IMG/VR virus record: IMGVR_UViG_3300040811_001441
Location: 1 to 23,812 of that record
From: a virus
Direction: 5' to 3' (one strand)
Length of the DNA stretch: 23,812 nucleotides
A program made the translations under genes and the position numbers. The notes beneath the pieces were generated by a model. The model had not been told where the DNA came from. It searched no databases and was given only the letters and a program-made list of their open reading frames with translations. Below are positions 1 through 6,160 of the stretch, in pieces (the stretch's first letter is position 1; each line of letters opens with the position of its first letter).

Positions 1-363
1 GACAACACAAACGATGTTTCCGATGACGGCGACGAAATGGACAAAGTTCAGCCTAAAGCATTAAAGAAAAAATTCAAAGATCGTAAAGATAAAGATATTA
101 ATAACGATGGCGATGTTGATGACTCAGACGAGTATTTGCACAACCGCCGCAAAGCAGTATCAAAGGCAGTTAAAGAAGAGACTGTAACTGAAGCCACTGA
201 TCTTTACGACAAAGGCGGCATCCAAATGACTCGTTTCTCAATGGGAAAAGGAGCAATGGGTTTGCAGATTAATTATGGTGGTAAGTATATTCAAGTACCA
301 GAAAAAGATATCAAGACTCTTGCAGGCGCTTTATCTAAATTGAAATTCCGCCAAGGAATGTAA
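1..363 (+). CDS. Phage protein with dockerin-like calcium loop (5' partial)
   Basis: The reading frame is open to the left edge, so this is the C-terminal part of a longer gene. An internal ATG at 37 exists, but the acidic residues before it are of the same character, so I do not take it as the start. About 20 residues after that Met lies a loop fitting DxNxDGxVxxxD, the 12-residue calcium loop of dockerin/EF-hand proteins, followed by a YLHNRRKAVSKAV helix. Similar 'DxDxDGDVDxSDxYLxxRR' segments occur in proteins of marine T4-like phages. The remaining C-terminal part is a small mixed domain with Gly-rich GKGAMGL and a Lys-rich end. Its role is unknown; position beside structural genes suggests a virion or assembly protein. 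Confidence 0.75.
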   Translation, partial: DNTNDVSDDGDEMDKVQPKALKKKFKDRKDKDINNDGDVDDSDEYLHNRRKAVSKAVKEETVTEATDLYDKGGIQMTRFSMGKGAMGLQINYGGKYIQVPEKDIKTLAGALSKLKFRQGM

Positions 364-369
364 TAAATA
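362..369 (+). promoter_or_regulatory. T4-type late promoter motif (AATAAATA)
   Basis: AATAAATA fits NATAAATA, close to the T4 late consensus TATAAATA. It overlaps the stop of the preceding gene and ends 33 nt before the ATG at 403, the spacing seen at several other copies in this window. Late promoters of this class have only a -10 element and use the phage gp55 sigma and gp33 co-activator. Confidence 0.5.
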
Positions 370-402
370 TAACTATAATAAACCCAAACAAGGAGAAAAG
401 CA

Positions 403-720
403 ATGGCACTTTGGGGAAAAACCGACGCAGTAGGATCAGTTCCAAAATATTTGGAAGACGATGCGAATAACACAAACAAGTCACACGACAAAGACAACGC
501 AATCTTTGTAGACTTAACAGAGGCAGGCGTAGCAGCTAACCGTGCAAAAGGTATTAAAACACCTGGTTGGAACCTGTATAATACTTACACAACAGCTGAC
601 GGCCGTACACGTCACATTGTAGAACCATTGGTAACAATGAAAGTATCACAGGCTGATGCAGGTGACTTAGGTGTAACAGGTAATACAGCGATTGAAGATA
701 CTATCGTGGCTGACAGCTAA
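403..720 (+). CDS. Conserved T4-like phage structural-type protein
   Basis: This 105-aa protein begins MALWGKTDAVGSVPKYLEDD. It resembles a small protein that recurs in marine T4-like phages with the same MALWG start, an 'NTNKSHDKDNAIFVD' middle, a 'KTPGWNLY' segment and a DTIVADS-type end. It is predicted soluble, without signal peptide or membrane segment. It is usually annotated as hypothetical or virion structural. The start is well supported by AAGGAG about 7 nt upstream, and a late-promoter motif at 362-369 fits late expression. The exact place in the virion cannot be read from the sequence. Confidence 0.85.
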   Translation: MALWGKTDAVGSVPKYLEDDANNTNKSHDKDNAIFVDLTEAGVAANRAKGIKTPGWNLYNTYTTADGRTRHIVEPLVTMKVSQADAGDLGVTGNTAIEDTIVADS

Positions 721-737
721 TACTTGGTTGATATATA

Positions 738-1112
738 ATGAAATTAACGGAAGCAACCTTTCTGTTATATGCTGCCCAACATTATGATAATCCTCAATGT
801 TCAGACGTAACTGAGTTTGAAGAGGATCTGAAAAGATTTCAGTATTTGAGAAAATTGTTCGGTCGATATAGACAAGACAAGGATCTTAAAGAAAGGTTGA
901 TTCTGAACCACTTGATTATCATATATAATGTATTTGGGCCTGATGCAACGAACCTACTTTTTATGAAGTTAGGCGAATACCATGAATACTTAAAACCATT
1001 TGTTGAATATTTGAACTTTATGCCATTGGAAATTCGTTATGATGATGTTGTTTTAAGTAAACATAATATTGTGTCAGACAAGCATATAGTGGAAAAACTT
1101 AAAGGAATTTGA
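738..1112 (+). CDS. Conserved T4-like phage protein (DUF7207-like)
   Basis: This 124-aa protein has a pattern I recognise from marine T4-like phages: 'LTEATFLLYAAQHYDNPQC' at the start, then a charged helix, 'KERLILNHLIIIYNVFG' around residues 52-68, and a 'LNFMPLEIRYDD' region near 92-103. It is likely all-helical. No enzyme motif is visible. It sits between two other conserved structural-type genes, and the next gene starts 3 nt after its stop, so translation is probably coupled. No good Shine-Dalgarno sequence precedes the ATG. The family name DUF7207 is from memory and less certain than the recognition of a conserved phage family. Confidence 0.8.
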   Translation: MKLTEATFLLYAAQHYDNPQCSDVTEFEEDLKRFQYLRKLFGRYRQDKDLKERLILNHLIIIYNVFGPDATNLLFMKLGEYHEYLKPFVEYLNFMPLEIRYDDVVLSKHNIVSDKHIVEKLKGI

Positions 1113-1114
1113 CG

Positions 1115-1885
1115 ATGGTCGTCGACTTATTTTTAGTATATCAATTTATTCGTCGATTGGCAACACCTTTCGAGAACTGGGATGCCTACAAGTTAGGTAT
1201 TATTGATAAAGACGGCAAAGTCTTAAAACCTCGTAAAACACTCAAAACCAAAAAGGAAGAACAGGCGTGGGGTCTTTATGACATTATGCTTGCTAACATC
1301 AAAAAGTTGTTAGCCAAGGTTCCTGGTGGTAGTACAAAGTTGGCATCTTATGCTGCAGCGTTATTTCTAATTAAGGAATATAAACATTTTACAGATGAAT
1401 CTTTAATTACAGAAGATATGGATGAATCTGATATTGACAATGTTCTATTAGAATTTCAAAACCGATATGGTTATTATAACACACTCGCAGAGAATGTCAA
1501 TGGATTTAGTGAATTAAATGAGGCAAAAGTACGGTGGAAAAAAGCAGGATCTAACGGCGAAATCGAAGCAACCATCGGCGGAAAAAAATATCAAATTGAA
1601 AAGGCTTTAGATCATAACGAACGTCACAAAGGTGAATGGAAGGTTATGGTCTGGGATAAGCGTCGAGAAAGTTGGGAATGGGAAACTACCGAATACGGTA
1701 AGGCAAATGCTAAAGCATGGATTATGGACAGAATGGAAGAAGATGTTTCTGTCGGAAGTGGTGCAATTGCAGGTTTAGGTGTAGGTCCTGATGGAGAACC
1801 TGGGGTAACTCCTGCTCAAGCCAAAAAATACAAGAAAAAGAATAAGTCAAAAATGTTAAGCTTTAAGGAGAAAATGAAAAAATGA
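1115..1885 (+). CDS. Conserved T4-like phage protein, two-part, probable virion/assembly role
   Basis: ATG 1115 is chosen (256 aa) over an upstream in-frame TTG at 1109: AAAGGA at 1101-1106 is well spaced for 1115, and homologues I know start MVVDLFL. The N-terminal ~90 residues carry 'VYQFIRRLATPFENWDAYK' and 'LLAKVPGGSTKLASYAAAL', a well conserved segment in marine T4-like phages. Residues ~138-210 form a separate module (KVRWKKAGSNGEIEATIGG, then Trp-rich strands). The C-terminus ends with the 'GAIAGLGVGPDGEPG' motif plus a Lys-rich tail that recurs in this phage group. It overlaps the endolysin gene by ATGA. The function is unknown. Confidence 0.82.
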   Translation: MVVDLFLVYQFIRRLATPFENWDAYKLGIIDKDGKVLKPRKTLKTKKEEQAWGLYDIMLANIKKLLAKVPGGSTKLASYAAALFLIKEYKHFTDESLITEDMDESDIDNVLLEFQNRYGYYNTLAENVNGFSELNEAKVRWKKAGSNGEIEATIGGKKYQIEKALDHNERHKGEWKVMVWDKRRESWEWETTEYGKANAKAWIMDRMEEDVSVGSGAIAGLGVGPDGEPGVTPAQAKKYKKKNKSKMLSFKEKMKK

Positions 1886-2739
1886 TTAGTTTGGAACAGT
1901 TTAGCGCAATGATTCCAAAGAACCGTAACCCAGAAGAATGGTATGAGGCTGCGGTTCCTTTATTTGAGCAATATGAAATCAATACAGTAAATCGTATTGC
2001 TGGATTTATGGCACAATGTGCTCACGAGTCTATGGACTTTACACGTTTGGAAGAAAATCTAAACTATAGTGAAAAAGCATTGAATTCTGTATTTGGACGT
2101 TACTTTGGCGAAGGAAAAAGAGATGCCGCAGAATACGCAAGAAACCCAGAAAAAATCGCAAACTACGTATACCAAGACGAGTTCAGATCTAAGCGAGGAC
2201 AGATGGGTAACACAGAACCTGGCGATGGCTGGTTATTTAGAGGTCGAGGTATCAAACAGCTTACGGGCCGAAATAACTACACTGCCTTCGGCAAAACCGT
2301 CGGTATGTCAGCCGAAGAAGCTGCTGAATATGTAGCAACACCGCAAGGTGCTATTGAATCTGCTTGCTGGTTTTGGAAAACAAACAAATTAGAAAAATGG
2401 GCAGACGCTGGTGATAACGTAGGTCTTACTAAAAAGATCAACGGTGGTACAATTGGATTAGACGATCGTAACCGTCGTTGGGAAGAAGCATTGGGCATTC
2501 TAGGTGGTGAATATACTCCTCCTGCTCCAAAAGCTGCACCGAAACCTGCCGGTAAAAGAACTCTTCGCCGTGGTATGAAAGGCGATGATGTTGCTGCAAT
2601 GCAAAAGGTATTAGGAGTTGCTGCTGATGGCGATTTCGGATTTGGTACATTAACTGCTGTTAAAAAATGGCAAAAAACAAACGGTTTGGCTGCCGATGGG
2701 ATTGTTGGTCCTGCAACCCAAGCCAAAATGTTCGGATAA
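1882..2739 (+). CDS. GH19-type endolysin with C-terminal peptidoglycan-binding domain
   Basis: This 285-aa lysozyme/chitinase-like muralytic enzyme should cleave the glycan backbone of peptidoglycan at lysis. Residues ~1-208 form a GH19 domain: catalytic Glu in QCAHES (E49), a second acidic pair at E57/E58, YFGEGKRDAAEYA near 74-86, and FRGRGIKQLTGRNNY at 119-133. A Pro/Ala-rich linker (~211-224) leads to a PG_binding_1 domain at ~225-285 with the typical GDDVAAMQKVLG, DGDFG and VGPAT repeats. No signal peptide or SAR segment is seen, so release to the periplasm needs a holin that I cannot identify here. It overlaps the preceding gene by ATGA. The spanin pair lies 260 bp downstream. Confidence 0.93.
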   Translation: MISLEQFSAMIPKNRNPEEWYEAAVPLFEQYEINTVNRIAGFMAQCAHESMDFTRLEENLNYSEKALNSVFGRYFGEGKRDAAEYARNPEKIANYVYQDEFRSKRGQMGNTEPGDGWLFRGRGIKQLTGRNNYTAFGKTVGMSAEEAAEYVATPQGAIESACWFWKTNKLEKWADAGDNVGLTKKINGGTIGLDDRNRRWEEALGILGGEYTPPAPKAAPKPAGKRTLRRGMKGDDVAAMQKVLGVAADGDFGFGTLTAVKKWQKTNGLAADGIVGPATQAKMFG

Positions 2740-2747
2740 TATAAATA
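2740..2747 (+). promoter_or_regulatory. T4-type late promoter (exact TATAAATA)
   Basis: This is an exact match to the T4 late consensus TATAAATA, immediately after the endolysin stop and 34 nt before the start of the gp67-like prohead gene, which is a late product in T4. Position and context agree. Confidence 0.7.
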
Positions 2748-2781
2748 CAATATCCAAACCATTAAACAAAGGAGAAAGACA

Positions 2782-2982
2782 ATGTCTTTAGAAAAAATCA
2801 TCGCTGAAGCGATTGACGGAAACCCTCTTAACGTAAAAGAGTTGTTTGAAGAAGAAATGCAAAAGCGCGTCGCCGCTGCCTTGGAAGAAAAGTACAAAAA
2901 AGCCAAGATGGACGAAGAAGACGACGAAGATGAAGATGATGATGACGAAGATGAAGATGATGAGGATGAAGACGAGGAATAA
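2782..2982 (+). CDS. 67: gp67-like prohead core protein
   Basis: This 66-aa protein begins MSLEKIIAEAIDGNPLNVKE and has a basic-amphipathic helix to about residue 43, then an almost purely Asp/Glu tail (44-66). T4 gp67 is a small prohead core (scaffold) protein with the same plan: a short N-terminal helix related in pattern and a very acidic C-terminus. It is cleaved by the gp21 protease during capsid maturation. A strong AAGGAG ribosome site and an exact late promoter precede the gene. In T4, gene 67 sits beside 68-21-22-23; here those genes are not in view, so the assignment rests on composition and N-terminal similarity. Low-complexity acidity alone would be weak evidence. Confidence 0.65.
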   Translation: MSLEKIIAEAIDGNPLNVKELFEEEMQKRVAAALEEKYKKAKMDEEDDEDEDDDDEDEDDEDEDEE

Positions 2983-2998
2983 ACTCGTTTTTTAAATC

Positions 2999-3499
2999 AT
3001 GCTTGCGTACATCAAAATTGGAATTGTTGTAGTAATTTTAGCAACCGGCGGTGTCGGCTATCTATACGTCCAAAAGCTGCAATCTGATTTGCAGACAGCC
3101 CGAGCAAACGTGGCAAAAATGGAAGTAGCAGTAGCGACCGCCGAAGCTAGTATTGCGACATTACAACAAGATGCCGCAAAGATGGCTGAACTCAACAATA
3201 AATTGTCTTCTGATTTACAAAAAGCTGAAGCGTACGGCGACGATTTGCGTGGTAAACTTCAAAGACATAATTTAACGGCTTTGGCTCTTAAAGAACCTGG
3301 CCAACTTGAAGGAAAGATGAATGGCGCGACTGCAAAGTTATGGCGTTCGCTCGAGCAAGATACTGGCGGTGCTGGCGATGATCCTCTTCCTTCCTGGTTG
3401 CAGCGCTCTCCTCCTCGGGAAGCCGGAACCGGAAGTGAAAGTGGTGACACAGATCCAGAAAACGACAGTACCGACGGTAGCTCGGCCGAAACCAATTAA
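2999..3499 (+). CDS. Rz: i-spanin (Rz-like inner-membrane lysis protein)
   Basis: This 166-aa protein has one N-terminal membrane segment (residues ~4-24), a long periplasmic coiled coil (~25-90), a conserved stretch ending GKMNGATAKLWRSLEQDTGG, and a Pro/Ser/Asp-rich tail. This is the plan of inner-membrane spanins, which join with an outer-membrane lipoprotein to fuse the two membranes in the last step of lysis. The partner gene starts inside this one in the +1 frame at 3321, the classic embedded Rz/Rz1 arrangement. Similar proteins occur in marine T4-like phages. Base composition is higher in GC over the dual-coding part. Confidence 0.85.
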   Translation: MLAYIKIGIVVVILATGGVGYLYVQKLQSDLQTARANVAKMEVAVATAEASIATLQQDAAKMAELNNKLSSDLQKAEAYGDDLRGKLQRHNLTALALKEPGQLEGKMNGATAKLWRSLEQDTGGAGDDPLPSWLQRSPPREAGTGSESGDTDPENDSTDGSSAETN

Positions 3500-3719
3500 T
3501 TTAACAGACACACGTTTATACGTTGTCAATACTGGTAATCTTGAAGAATTCTTAACGGAATTTGAAGAGGTCAATGGCAACCGAGCGTTTATCGCGTTTA
3601 GTGTTAAAGATTATGAAAATCTTTCTCTAAACATTGCTGAATTACGTAGATACATTAAACAGCAAGGCGAGATAATTATTTACTACGAAGAGGCGGTTAA
3701 ACCCGAAGAACCTGAATAA
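3321..3719 (+). CDS. Rz1: o-spanin (Rz1-like lipoprotein) with extended C-terminal domain
   Basis: This 132-aa protein starts within the i-spanin gene and is read in the +1 frame for 179 bp, then continues about 220 bp beyond it. A lipoprotein signal peptide is visible: basic R10/K13, hydrophobic ILAVLAMILF, and lipobox LPGC with Cys27 as the lipidated residue. A short Pro-containing segment (KPEPEVKVVTQIQ) follows. The C-terminal ~70 residues (TRLYVVNTGNLEEFLTEF ... IIIYYEEA) form a small alpha/beta domain, longer than classical Rz1, which is mostly a short Pro-rich peptide. Weak GGAAAG precedes the ATG. It should reside in the outer membrane and bind the i-spanin. Confidence 0.83.
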   Translation: MARLQSYGVRSSKILAVLAMILFLPGCSALLLGKPEPEVKVVTQIQKTTVPTVARPKPINLTDTRLYVVNTGNLEEFLTEFEEVNGNRAFIAFSVKDYENLSLNIAELRRYIKQQGEIIIYYEEAVKPEEPE

Positions 3720-3759
3720 ATAGTTATATAAAATAACAAGCTTTAGACTATGAGAAAGT

Positions 3760-3785
3760 GGCCGCCTTATAAGTGGCCTTTTTTT
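3760..3785 (+). terminator. Rho-independent terminator after the spanin genes
   Basis: GGCCGC at 3760-3765 pairs with GTGGCC at 3773-3778 (one G-U pair), with a 7-nt loop and seven T directly after. A run of A before the stem can extend pairing past a T-T mismatch. It lies 40 nt after the o-spanin stop and before the next gene, as expected for the end of the lysis transcript. Confidence 0.7.
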
Positions 3786-3805
3786 ATATACAAGGTAGCA
3801 AATAG

Positions 3806-4300
3806 ATGGAAGACCAAATAGTAGAAATGAAGACAGACATAGCTCTTATTAAAGCCGATGTGCAAAACATTCAAAGGTTTTTCACAAAGGTAGAAGCGTC
3901 TTTAGATATGATGGCCGAATTGTCTAAAAAAGTTGCTGTTCAGGATGAAATAATCAAAAATACGGTTGACAAACTCGAAGATCTTGATACAATGGTACAA
4001 GAGCATAGGGTTGAAGACCAAGAACGTGCTCAGCGTATGATGGATCGCTTAGATGAATACCGCGCCGCGGCATATCAAGACCATCAACGTTTGGCAGATC
4101 ATACTGCTACAAAAAGAGAAGCTCATAATCGCATTATCATTGATGAGCTGCGTGAAATGAAACAAATGATGGAAGACAGGTTTGATGAACAAGATGAAAA
4201 GATTCAAGATCTTCAGCGTTGGAAGTATTACGCAATGGGTGCGATTGGTGTAGCTATGTTTGTGATGGTAGAAATGAATTGGCAATTAATGTTTGGATAA
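3806..4300 (+). CDS. Coiled-coil protein with C-terminal membrane anchor
   Basis: This 164-aa protein is heptad-rich and highly charged from residue ~1 to 140 (Met, Glu, Lys, Asp, Gln), then has a single hydrophobic segment at ~142-160 (MGAIGVAMFVMV), giving a tail-anchored topology with the long coil on the cytoplasmic side. AAGG about 10 nt upstream serves as the ribosome site. It is isolated between the spanin terminator and the primase promoter. Tail-anchored coiled-coil proteins are common among phage holin-accessory or host-takeover proteins, but nothing in the sequence fixes the role. Confidence 0.7.
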   Translation: MEDQIVEMKTDIALIKADVQNIQRFFTKVEASLDMMAELSKKVAVQDEIIKNTVDKLEDLDTMVQEHRVEDQERAQRMMDRLDEYRAAAYQDHQRLADHTATKREAHNRIIIDELREMKQMMEDRFDEQDEKIQDLQRWKYYAMGAIGVAMFVMVEMNWQLMFG

Positions 4301-4313
4301 AGGAAATTAACCA

Positions 4314-4342
4314 TTGACATTTGGCCCTGATCCGATTATAAT
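4314..4342 (+). promoter_or_regulatory. Consensus sigma70-like promoter of the primase gene
   Basis: TTGACA at 4314-4319 and TATAAT at 4337-4342 are both exact consensus with a 17-nt spacer, ending 33 nt before the primase ATG. Such a promoter should be read by host RNA polymerase early in infection. Confidence 0.85.
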
Positions 4343-4359
4343 CTAACAATAAGATTATA
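4337..4359 (+). repeat. Inverted repeat overlapping the -10 box and transcript start
   Basis: TATAATCT at 4337-4344 and AGATTATA at 4352-4359 are perfect 8-bp inverted arms around a 7-nt spacer. The left arm contains the whole -10 hexamer and the right arm lies in the early transcribed region. It could be an operator for a dimeric repressor; as RNA only part of it would be transcribed, so a hairpin role is less likely. Confidence 0.45.
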
Positions 4360-4375
4360 GATTGAGTTTTACATT

Positions 4376-5389
4376 ATGGTTGACTTTACAGATTTGAAGT
4401 ATGCGCAGATGATGTCTGGCAGGTTGGAAAACTTCCGCATACGAAATCGCTCACCTTACAAAATTAACTTCAGATGTCCTATCTGTGGTGATTCCCAAAA
4501 ATCAAGGTCTAAGGCCCGTGGATGGCTGTTAGAAAAGAAAGATAGTTTCCATTACTATTGCCATAACTGTGGTGCCAGTCAATCCTTCCAGTTCTTTCTG
4601 AAGTCCCAGGATCCTATGACGTATAATGATTACGTCGCCGAAAAGTTTGTGAACAAAGCAAATAACTCAATTAAAACAACAGAGTCAGATGTTACACAGT
4701 TCCAAACAAAGCAACCAGTGTTCCAAAAAAATCCACTAAAAAAATTGAAAAAGGTAAGTCAATTACCCCATAATCATGCGATAGTGAGATATATAAAACA
4801 AAGGAGAATTCCAACTCATCATCATTATAGGCTGTACTTTGCGCCAAAATTCAAAACCTGGATCAACGAAATCTTGCCAGGTAAATTTGAAAATGTTGGC
4901 AAAGATGAAGCTCGTTTGGTTATACCATTCCTTGATGAAAAAGGTAAAGTCTTTGGCGTTTCAGCGCGTGGGTTTGACCCTAATGGCATACGTTATATAA
5001 CGATTATGTTTGATGAAAGGCCAAAGATTTTTGGTCTTGATAAAGTAAACTTCAGCCATCCATATTATATTGTGGAAGGTGCAATTGATAGTTTCTTTTT
5101 AGAAAATGCAGTAGCAATGGCAGGAGCCGAAGGAACAACGAAAGGAGTTCAACAACCCGAGAATGCGATTTTTGTATTTGATGCCGAACCTCGTAACAGA
5201 GAAATCCATAAGCGTATGGAAAAGGTTATCAAAAATGGTTACAAGATCTGCATTTGGCCTAATGATTTACCAGGCAAAGATATAAATGAAATGTACCTCG
5301 CAGGTTTAAATCCTGAAAAGATTATTGAAGAAAATACACACAAAGGCTTACAAGCCGAATTGAAATTTGCCGAATGGCGAAAAGTTTAA
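4376..5389 (+). CDS. DNA primase (T4 gp61-like)
   Basis: This 337-aa protein would make RNA primers for lagging-strand synthesis together with the replicative helicase (T4 gp41 type). A zinc-binding domain is at the N-terminus with C34, C37, C62 and C65 (FRCPICGDS ... YCHNCGA). A TOPRIM catalytic core follows: YIVEGAIDSFF with the conserved Glu-Gly/Asp near residues 230-240, MAGAEGT, then IFVFDAEPRN carrying metal-binding Asp. Length is close to T4 gp61 (342 aa). It is driven by a perfect sigma70-type promoter at 4314-4342 and its stop overlaps the ribosome site of thyX. Assignment is secure at the family level. Confidence 0.95.
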   Translation: MVDFTDLKYAQMMSGRLENFRIRNRSPYKINFRCPICGDSQKSRSKARGWLLEKKDSFHYYCHNCGASQSFQFFLKSQDPMTYNDYVAEKFVNKANNSIKTTESDVTQFQTKQPVFQKNPLKKLKKVSQLPHNHAIVRYIKQRRIPTHHHYRLYFAPKFKTWINEILPGKFENVGKDEARLVIPFLDEKGKVFGVSARGFDPNGIRYITIMFDERPKIFGLDKVNFSHPYYIVEGAIDSFFLENAVAMAGAEGTTKGVQQPENAIFVFDAEPRNREIHKRMEKVIKNGYKICIWPNDLPGKDINEMYLAGLNPEKIIEENTHKGLQAELKFAEWRKV

Positions 5390-5402
5390 GGAGCAATATA
5401 AA

Positions 5403-6089
5403 TTGAATGCACGTCTCATCTCACATAGTCAACCCTCAAATCGAATCCACGCTGGCGAACTTGCAGCGCAGGGGCTTGACAACATCCAAGACCTCATCGC
5501 CTACGCAGCCCGTGTCTCCAATCCAGCCAATCAGGCTAACACCAAAACAACAGCAAAACTACTTGACTATCTCATCAAGCACAAGCACTGGAGCCCCTTC
5601 GAAATGGCAAGCGCCTGCATCGAAGTTGACACAACCCGAGACATTGCAAGACAACTCCTCAGACACCGTTCGTTTTCATTTCAAGAGTTTTCTCAGCGGT
5701 ATGCTGATGTGCGCGATCTTGATGATTCTGTTGTAATTCGTAAGGCACGGTTGCAAGATCCAAAGAATCGCCAAAACAGCGTAATGACTGATGACGTAAG
5801 TCTACACCAATCGTGGGAAACACATCAGCGCTTAGTATGGAATGCTGCGATGAAAGCATATAGCTGGGCAATTGAAAATGGTATTGCCAAAGAACAGGCA
5901 CGATCTGTTTTGCCCGAAGGAAATACCCCTTCACGTCTATACGTCAATGGTACTATTCGTTCTTGGATTCATTATATTGAATTGCGTTCAGCAAATGGAA
6001 CACAACAGGAACATATGGATTTGGCAATTGCTGTAGCTGAGGCTATATCCAAAATTTACCCAGATGTAACTAAATTTATTTCGGAATAA
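5403..6089 (+). CDS. thyX: FAD-dependent thymidylate synthase ThyX
   Basis: ThyX converts dUMP to dTMP with methylene-tetrahydrofolate and reduces FAD with NADPH. The signature RHRxxSxxxxSxRY is present as RHRSFSFQEFSQRY, and the C-terminal substrate region includes EQARSVLPEG and NGTIRSWIHYIELR. I place the start at TTG 5403 (228 aa): AAGGAG at 5388-5393 is 9 nt away and the protein then begins NARLISH, like known ThyX N-termini. An in-frame ATG at 5367 inside primase has no good ribosome site. The first ~270 bp are strikingly C-rich compared with the rest of the gene. It is probably co-transcribed with primase. Confidence 0.95.
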   Translation: MNARLISHSQPSNRIHAGELAAQGLDNIQDLIAYAARVSNPANQANTKTTAKLLDYLIKHKHWSPFEMASACIEVDTTRDIARQLLRHRSFSFQEFSQRYADVRDLDDSVVIRKARLQDPKNRQNSVMTDDVSLHQSWETHQRLVWNAAMKAYSWAIENGIAKEQARSVLPEGNTPSRLYVNGTIRSWIHYIELRSANGTQQEHMDLAIAVAEAISKIYPDVTKFISE

Positions 6090-6112
6090 GACATATATTG
6101 ATGATGTGTACC

Positions 6113-6120
6113 AATAAATA
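6113..6120 (+). promoter_or_regulatory. T4-type late promoter-like motif upstream of nrdA
   Basis: AATAAATA fits NATAAATA and ends 40 nt before nrdA, in a 71-bp AT-rich gap. A late promoter for nrdA would be unusual, since RNR genes are early in T4, so AT-rich coincidence is possible. Confidence 0.4.
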
Positions 6121-6160
6121 CAATATGTTGTCTTAATAGATTATTAGAAAAGGAAAACCT

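Noticed and set aside
2277-2906. 209-codon open frame on the minus strand across the endolysin and gp67-like genes
   Set aside because: It lies opposite a clear GH19 endolysin, has no recognisable protein pattern and no ribosome site, and arises from the codon bias of the + strand gene.
2912-2982. Repeated GAT/GAA triplets as a DNA repeat element
   Set aside because: This is the low-complexity acidic tail of the gp67-like protein, expected for that family, not a separate repeat.
3715-3722. AATAAATA as a promoter for the coiled-coil gene at 3806
   Set aside because: A terminator hairpin with seven T lies between it and the gene, so transcripts from it would stop at once. It probably arises from the GAA-TAA-ATA stop region.
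5367-5402. ATG 5367 as the thyX start
   Set aside because: It lies inside the primase gene without a good ribosome site; TTG 5403 has AAGGAG at proper distance and gives a ThyX-like N-terminus.
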